Shown here: in pieces, positions 4,959 to 9,201 of the stretch
How positions within the stretch are numbered: the first letter of the stretch is position 1
Layout of the letters: every line of letters begins with the position of its first letter
Assembly (NCBI GenBank): GCA_030601615.1
Contig: JAUVTH010000045.1
Coordinates: 1 to 9,201, forward strand
Length of the DNA stretch: 9,201 bases
From: Gemmatimonadota bacterium
GTDB taxonomy: Bacteria; Gemmatimonadota; Gemmatimonadetes; Palauibacterales; Palauibacteraceae
Reading direction: 5' to 3'
Notes under the pieces: generated by a model
What the model saw: the letters and a program-made list of their open reading frames with translations, nothing else
What the model was told of the DNA's origin: nothing
The model's database searches: none
Program-made: the position numbers and the translations under genes

Positions 4959-7283
4959 TCAGCAGGGTCGCAGACCGGCGTGTGCGACCATCACCTTCCG
5001 CCGCACACCGTCGTCGAATTCGATCTCGGCCCGAGTCAGCCTCCCCTCACCCGAAACGGACAGGATCAGCCCATCGCCGAATCGCGGGTGCACGACCTTC
5101 GCACCGACCTCCAGTCTCAGATCTTCCTGGGAATCGGAGTAGTCGTACCGTAGAGCGCCTTTCCCTTCGGCCGGGGCCTCGCGCTTCGCACCCCGGTGCC
5201 AGTCGAACGACGTGGCGCCCGTCTCCGACCAACCCGCTCCACGGGATACCCCACGACTCGGATCTCCGAATCCCCCCTCCACCACCGGCGGTATTCTCGA
5301 CGTACCGTGTCTTCGACCTCGGGCAGCGGCGCCCCACCGGCGAGTCCCTCCTCCCGGCGCGTGGTACTCGACGGGCCCCTCGGGCAGTTCGGCCAGGAAC
5401 GACGACGGTGCCGAGCGCATTTCGCTGCCGTAGCGCCAGCGCCGGTCGGCGTGCGAGATAAACAGGCGGTCGGCCGCCCGCGTCACGCCGACGTAGAACA
5501 GTCGCCGCTCCTCCTCCAGCTCCGCACGACTCTCCATGGCACGGGCGAGTGGAAACAACCCGTCCTCCAGCCCGACGAGAAAGACTATGGGAAATTCGAG
5601 CCCTTTGGCGTTGTGCAGGGTCATCAGGGTAACGCCGGGCTCGCCCTCGTCATAATCGTCGATATCGGCGTGCAGCGCAGACGATTGCAGGTACAGCTCG
5701 AGCTCGGTGGACTCCCCGATGGCATCGTCGACTTCCGCCGGATCGAACGTGGCCGCGGCCGCCAGCAGCTCCGTGACGTTCGCGATTCGATCCGCCCCAT
5801 CCTCCTCCGTCTCCAGTGCCGCGACCATTCCGAAACTCCGGATGCACTCCCGGATCACCTCCTCTGTCGTACCCGCACGAGCAAGTTCCGACAACGCGCT
5901 CACTCCAGCGGCGAAGTCCTCCAGTGCCCTGCCGCCTGCCGGCGGAACGCCGGGGAGTCCAGACCCGAGCTCCGCAGCCGCGAGCAGACTGATCGACCGG
6001 TCGGCCGCAGCGGCACGGAGCCGATCCAGCGTCACGCCACCCACGCCGCGCCGCGGCCAGGAAACGGCGCGGGCAAACGCCGCTTCGTCCGCGGGATTCA
6101 CGGCCAGCTGCAGATAGGACAGAACGTCCTTGATCTCCCGCCGCTCGTAGAACCGGACGCCACCCACGATTCGATACGGTATGCGTGCACGCCGCAGAGC
6201 GTCCTCGAACGGCCGCGACTGAGCGTTGGTCCTGTACAGGACGACGTGATCCACCGGCCCCACGCGTGGTCCCGCCCGCTCGATCTCTCCTACCACCCAC
6301 ATCGCCTCGGCGCGCTCGTCCGCCAGGCGAATGACTTGAACCGGATCCCCGGCAGGACGCGCGGTCCGCAAGGTCTTCTCCTTTCGGTCCCGGTTGTTCG
6401 AGATCACCGCGTTGGCAACCTCAAGGATTGAGAGACTGGACCGGTAGTTCTCCTCGAGCCGGACGACCTCGGCTCCCGGAAAATCACGCTCGAAGTCAAG
6501 GATGTTCCTGATGTCGGCGCCCCTCCATCCGTAGATCGACTGGTCGTCGTCCCCCACCACGCAGATGTTTCCGTGCTCCTCCGCGAGTCGCTTGACGATG
6601 CGGTACTGCGCATGGTTCGTGTCCTGGTACTCGTCGACAAGGACGTGCCGGAAGCGCGACGCATATCGGTCCCCGACCTCCGGTACCCCCTCGAGGAGGC
6701 GCGCCGCGTTGGCCAGAAGATCGTCGAAGTCGTATGCGTTCGATCGGGCTAGGATCCGCTCGTATGCCGGGTAGACGCGGGCCGTGGCCTTGGCAGCGAG
6801 GTCGAACGCGGAGGAGGCGTACTCGTCCGGGGATACAAGCGCATTCTTGGCATCCGAGATGCGCGCGCGAAGCAGGTTTGGCGACCAGCGCTGCGGGTCG
6901 ATGTCCGCCTCTTCCATCGCCCGTTTGATCGACCGGATCGAGTCGTCTTCCGAATAGATCGTGAAGTTCGCTCCCCGCTCGAGATACGAGCCTTCGCGCC
7001 GCAGCAGACGCGCGGCGATCGAGTGGAACGTTCCGATCCACAGCCCCCGCAGCTCCTCCCCCATGAGCCCCGTAATGCGCTCACGCATCATTCCTGCCGC
7101 CTTGTTCGTGAACGTGACGGCCAGGATGCGCTCGGGCCGCTCGCCCAGCTCTCGGACAAGGCGGGCGACCCTCGCCGTAAGAACCCTCGTCTTGCCCGAG
7201 CCGGCCCCGGCCAGGACGAGAAGGGGACCGGCGCCATACTCGACGGCGTGCCTCTGCTCCGGGTTGAGAGCCAGACCAGTCAA
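4959..7283 (-). CDS. pcrA: ATP-dependent 3'-5' DNA helicase, UvrD/PcrA type
   Basis: A superfamily 1A helicase that unwinds DNA in nucleotide excision and mismatch repair and removes RecA or stalled complexes. With the start proposed here it has 774 residues, close to the usual 720-760. It shows LNPEQR (Gln10, Q motif), Walker A AGAGSGKT (25-32), TFTNKAA (motif Ia), DEYQDTN (motif II, about 217-223), GDDDQSIYGWRGAD (motif III, about 244-257), ENYRSS (motif IV, about 278-283), TLHNAKGLEFP (motif V) and RRLFYVGVTRA (motif VI). The C-terminal KVVHPRFGDGLI block (from about residue 726) is the Tudor-like RNA polymerase-binding end typical of PcrA. A longer reading frame extends upstream to 7598 but that part overlaps the kinase gene and has no helicase character. 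TTG at 7283, overlapping the kinase TGA as TTGA, precedes LTGLALNPEQR and is the likely start. pcrA and uvrD are not reliably told apart by sequence in this group. Confidence 0.95.
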   Translation of the reverse strand: MTGLALNPEQRHAVEYGAGPLLVLAGAGSGKTRVLTARVARLVRELGERPERILAVTFTNKAAGMMRERITGLMGEELRGLWIGTFHSIAARLLRREGSYLERGANFTIYSEDDSIRSIKRAMEEADIDPQRWSPNLLRARISDAKNALVSPDEYASSAFDLAAKATARVYPAYERILARSNAYDFDDLLANAARLLEGVPEVGDRYASRFRHVLVDEYQDTNHAQYRIVKRLAEEHGNICVVGDDDQSIYGWRGADIRNILDFERDFPGAEVVRLEENYRSSLSILEVANAVISNNRDRKEKTLRTARPAGDPVQVIRLADERAEAMWVVGEIERAGPRVGPVDHVVLYRTNAQSRPFEDALRRARIPYRIVGGVRFYERREIKDVLSYLQLAVNPADEAAFARAVSWPRRGVGGVTLDRLRAAAADRSISLLAAAELGSGLPGVPPAGGRALEDFAAGVSALSELARAGTTEEVIRECIRSFGMVAALETEEDGADRIANVTELLAAAATFDPAEVDDAIGESTELELYLQSSALHADIDDYDEGEPGVTLMTLHNAKGLEFPIVFLVGLEDGLFPLARAMESRAELEEERRLFYVGVTRAADRLFISHADRRWRYGSEMRSAPSSFLAELPEGPVEYHAPGGGTRRWGAAARGRRHGTSRIPPVVEGGFGDPSRGVSRGAGWSETGATSFDWHRGAKREAPAEGKGALRYDYSDSQEDLRLEVGAKVVHPRFGDGLILSVSGEGRLTRAEIEFDDGVRRKVMVAHAGLRPC

Positions 7284-8464
7284 GCGTCCGGACCGGCGAG
7301 CGGGAGAGAGATGGCGAAGCTGGTCCCCACCTCGGTGGGTTCCAGTGTGACCGAGCCCTTGTGAGCGTCTACGAAGATCCGCCGAACCAGAGAGAGCCCG
7401 ACGCCCCAACCGCCCTGCTTGGTCGTGACTCCCACGTCGAACAGACGCCCACGGAGCGCGGGATCGACCCCCGGGCCATCGTCGGCAAAACGCAGCCGAG
7501 CCACTCCGTCTTCCGCGCCCAGCCACGTAACGCTGATCACCCCGTCGCGACCGGCAAGCGAGTCCAGCGCATTCTTGAACAGGTTCTCGAAGGCCCACTC
7601 GAGCAGCGTCTCGTTACCCAGTACCGCTGGCGCGTCCTCCGGAACGTTGGTCACGAGGCTGACGTGCTCGCGCATGGATGGTGTCCGCGCACGGAAGTAC
7701 CTCCCGAGCCGGTCGACGACCTCGTACAGAGACACGGGGCGGAACGCCGGCTTCCTCCCGATCAGCTCGAAACGCCGCGACACCTTCTCCAGACGCCGGA
7801 CATCGTCCTCCATCTCCTCGAGCACGCCGATTCCGTCGGGTCGCAGCGCCTCCGGTGGAGCCGTGTCCTCGAGCAGCTCGAGCCAGCCGACCAGGGAGCT
7901 CAGCGGCGTGCCCATCTGGTGCGCGGATTCCCTGGCCATCGCTGTCCAGATCCGTTCCCTCTCGCTCCGGGAGGAAGTGCGAATCATCCAGACGCCGGTG
8001 CCCACCACGCCGACAAGCAGCATGGCCTGCAGCCACGGAATCCAACGCAACCGCCGCAGGTAAAGGGGCTCGCCGTAGTGCACTACGAAATTCCGGTCGG
8101 TGTCCACAAGCGGAGGATTCCCCTGATCCAGGCTCTCCACATAGCGGCGCACACGCTCCACGTGATCGGGATCGTCGAGCTTCGCCTCGAAGGGGAGGTT
8201 GCGGGTCAGGGTCGGGTAGCCCTCCAGGTCCGTCTGCACGACCGGGATCCCCAGGTCGTACAGCTGAAGCAGGAGCTTGAATTCTGCTTCCGCGGTCATG
8301 CCTTCCGGAGATGCGACGGCCTGCACCACCTGGAAGTAGATGTGGCTGAACACCGCCGCGTTGGCCCGCATCTCCTGCGACAGCTGCCACGTGTAGGCGA
8401 GATAGGATATCAGGACCGCAGAGAATGCGGCGACGATGCCGATCGGGACCAGTCGCCGGATCAC
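7280..8464 (-). CDS. Orphan membrane sensor histidine kinase
   Basis: A 394-residue two-component kinase. Membrane segments at about residues 5-27 and 142-162 flank an extracytoplasmic sensor region of about 115 residues with no motif I recognise. The cytoplasmic part has no obvious HAMP domain and leads directly to a dimerisation helix with ESAHQMGTPLSSLVGWLELL (about 179-198); His182 is the expected phosphorylation site. The ATPase part shows ENLFKNALD (N box, about 293-301), DDGPGV (G1, 328-333), LFDVGVTTK (F box) and GWGVGLSLVRRI (G2). The HQMGTP core differs from the common HELRTP; I recall HQ[LM]GTP-type boxes in other kinases, so this may be a known sub-type. The start is GTG at 8464, overlapping the serS TGA as GTGA; upstream in-frame codons lie within serS and are unlikely to be real. 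No response regulator is adjacent, so its partner is elsewhere or outside the window. Confidence 0.88.
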   Translation of the reverse strand: MIRRLVPIGIVAAFSAVLISYLAYTWQLSQEMRANAAVFSHIYFQVVQAVASPEGMTAEAEFKLLLQLYDLGIPVVQTDLEGYPTLTRNLPFEAKLDDPDHVERVRRYVESLDQGNPPLVDTDRNFVVHYGEPLYLRRLRWIPWLQAMLLVGVVGTGVWMIRTSSRSERERIWTAMARESAHQMGTPLSSLVGWLELLEDTAPPEALRPDGIGVLEEMEDDVRRLEKVSRRFELIGRKPAFRPVSLYEVVDRLGRYFRARTPSMREHVSLVTNVPEDAPAVLGNETLLEWAFENLFKNALDSLAGRDGVISVTWLGAEDGVARLRFADDGPGVDPALRGRLFDVGVTTKQGGWGVGLSLVRRIFVDAHKGSVTLEPTEVGTSFAISLPLAGPDA

Positions 8465-9201
8465 GAAACCGTCAGTTTCTCCTGTCGCACTCGGTCGCGC
8501 AGCGCCTCGGGGACGATTACGCTGCCGTCCTCCTGCTGGTTGTTCTCGAGCACGGCCGCCAGGATTCTCGCCAGCGCGACGCCCGACCCGTTGAGCGTAT
8601 GCACGAACGAGGGCTTCGCATTCCCGTCCGCTCGATATCGGATGTCGGCTCGCCTCGCCTGGTAGTCGGTGTAACAAGAGCAACTCGACACCTCCAACCA
8701 CCGGCCCACGCCCGCCGACCATACCTCGAGATCGTACGTGATCGCGTTGGAGAAACCGAGGTCGCCGGCCGGAAGGAGAATCCGGCGATACGGAAGCTCC
8801 AGGTTCTCGAGCACGGTCTCCGCGTGACGCGTGAGCAACTCGAGCTCGTCCCCGGAGGTCTCCGGCTCCGCAAACCGCACGAGCTCCACCTTGTCGAACT
8901 GGTGCACTCGCAGGAGTCCGCGAGTGTCGCGACCTGCCGCCCCTGCCTCCCGACGGAAGCACGGAGTATACGCGACATAGGTTATCGGAAGCTCACGCCC
9001 GTCGAGAATCTCGCCGCGATGAAGGTTCGTGAGCGGGACCTCGGCAGTCGGTATGAGAAACAGGTCGTCCGGCTCCGTCCGATACTGGTCCTCTTCGAAC
9101 TTCGGAAGCTGCCCCGTCCCGACCAGGCAATCGCGATTCGTGAGAAACGGGGGCGCTACCTCCGTATAGCCGTGCTCTCTCGTATGGAGGTCCAGCATGA
9201 A
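8461..9201 (-). CDS. serS: Seryl-tRNA synthetase, catalytic C-terminal part (5' end outside window)
   Basis: A class II aminoacyl-tRNA synthetase that charges tRNA-Ser with serine. Only the last 246 codons are seen; the N-terminal coiled-coil arm that grips the tRNA extra arm lies beyond base 9201. The visible part starts FMLDLHTREHGYTEV, then has the serine-binding IPTAEVPLT motif, and motif 2 from CFRREAGAAGRDTRGLLRVHQF. Motif 3 is NGSGVALARILAAVLENNQ, followed by the usual PEALR block. The stop TGA (8461-8463) overlaps the GTG of the histidine kinase gene. An apparent Met at 9198 is internal, not the start, because upstream codons continue in the same frame and the family needs the N-terminal arm. 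Confidence 0.97.
   Translation of the reverse strand, partial: FMLDLHTREHGYTEVAPPFLTNRDCLVGTGQLPKFEEDQYRTEPDDLFLIPTAEVPLTNLHRGEILDGRELPITYVAYTPCFRREAGAAGRDTRGLLRVHQFDKVELVRFAEPETSGDELELLTRHAETVLENLELPYRRILLPAGDLGFSNAITYDLEVWSAGVGRWLEVSSCSCYTDYQARRADIRYRADGNAKPSFVHTLNGSGVALARILAAVLENNQQEDGSVIVPEALRDRVRQEKLTVS

Noticed and set aside
5196..6431. 411-codon open frame on the plus strand
   Set aside because: It lies wholly antisense to the pcrA helicase, has the Arg/Pro/Gly-rich composition of a shadow frame in GC-rich DNA, and shows no domain motif.
7284..7598. N-terminal extension of the helicase frame
   Set aside because: It overlaps the kinase ATPase domain and has no helicase character; known helicases begin shortly before the Q motif.
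7361..8665. 434-codon open frame on the plus strand
   Set aside because: It is antisense to the histidine kinase and the end of serS, both of which have strong family motifs; the encoded protein has no recognisable domain.
8465..8962. N-terminal extension of the histidine kinase frame
   Set aside because: It runs in a shadow frame of serS, with Arg/Gly-rich sequence; the membrane segment begins right after the GTG at 8464.
1..9201. CRISPR arrays, tRNA or rRNA genes, insertion sequences, toxin-antitoxin or phage genes
   Set aside because: No regularly spaced repeats, cloverleaf-like segments, transposase motifs or terminal inverted repeats were seen by eye; nearly all bases are taken up by the genes listed.

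Overview
The window is GC-rich, densely packed bacterial chromosome. It has no tRNA or rRNA gene, no transposase and no CRISPR array. The content is mostly core and regulatory: murA, a PTS IIA-type protein, a PII-like protein, serS, a histidine kinase and a pcrA/uvrD helicase. Two accessory enzymes are exported: a zinc-dependent phospholipase C-like protein and an amidohydrolase lipoprotein. The gene set and protein style suggest a Gram-negative-type environmental bacterium, perhaps Gemmatimonadota or a relative. That placement is impressionistic and cannot be proven from the sequence alone.

Left part (1-849): the N-terminal half of murA runs leftward off the window edge. It faces a divergent control region of about 190 bp with back-to-back promoter-like elements. 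The rightward promoter has a perfect TTGACA box, and its leader can fold into an 11-bp hairpin before the ribosome binding site. The MurA active-site loop carries Asp where most MurA enzymes have the catalytic Cys that fosfomycin attacks.

Middle part (850-3250, + strand): a PTS IIA protein is followed 12 nt later by a small PII-like protein. A 104-nt gap with two inverted repeats comes next. Then come a single-pass membrane protein with a long helical tail and, overlapping it by 4 nt at a TTGA junction, a secreted zinc-dependent phospholipase C-family protein with its ligand residues in place. The plus-strand block ends 3 nt from the end of a convergent operon.

Right part (3254-9201, - strand): reading leftward, serS (5' end outside the window), an orphan membrane histidine kinase, pcrA/uvrD helicase, then an amidohydrolase lipoprotein. 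serS/kinase overlap as GTGA, kinase/pcrA overlap as TTGA, and pcrA/amidohydrolase are 25 nt apart. All four are probably transcribed together, with the first three translationally coupled. Two of these junctions use non-ATG starts that the longest-ORF rule would miss: simple ORF calling extends the kinase by 166 codons and the helicase by 105 codons into the upstream gene.

Nothing here is clearly a wholly new system. The best candidates for a second look are the IIA/PII-like pair with its structured leader, the Asp-type MurA, the kinase wedged between serS and pcrA, and the anchored-helix/phospholipase pair.
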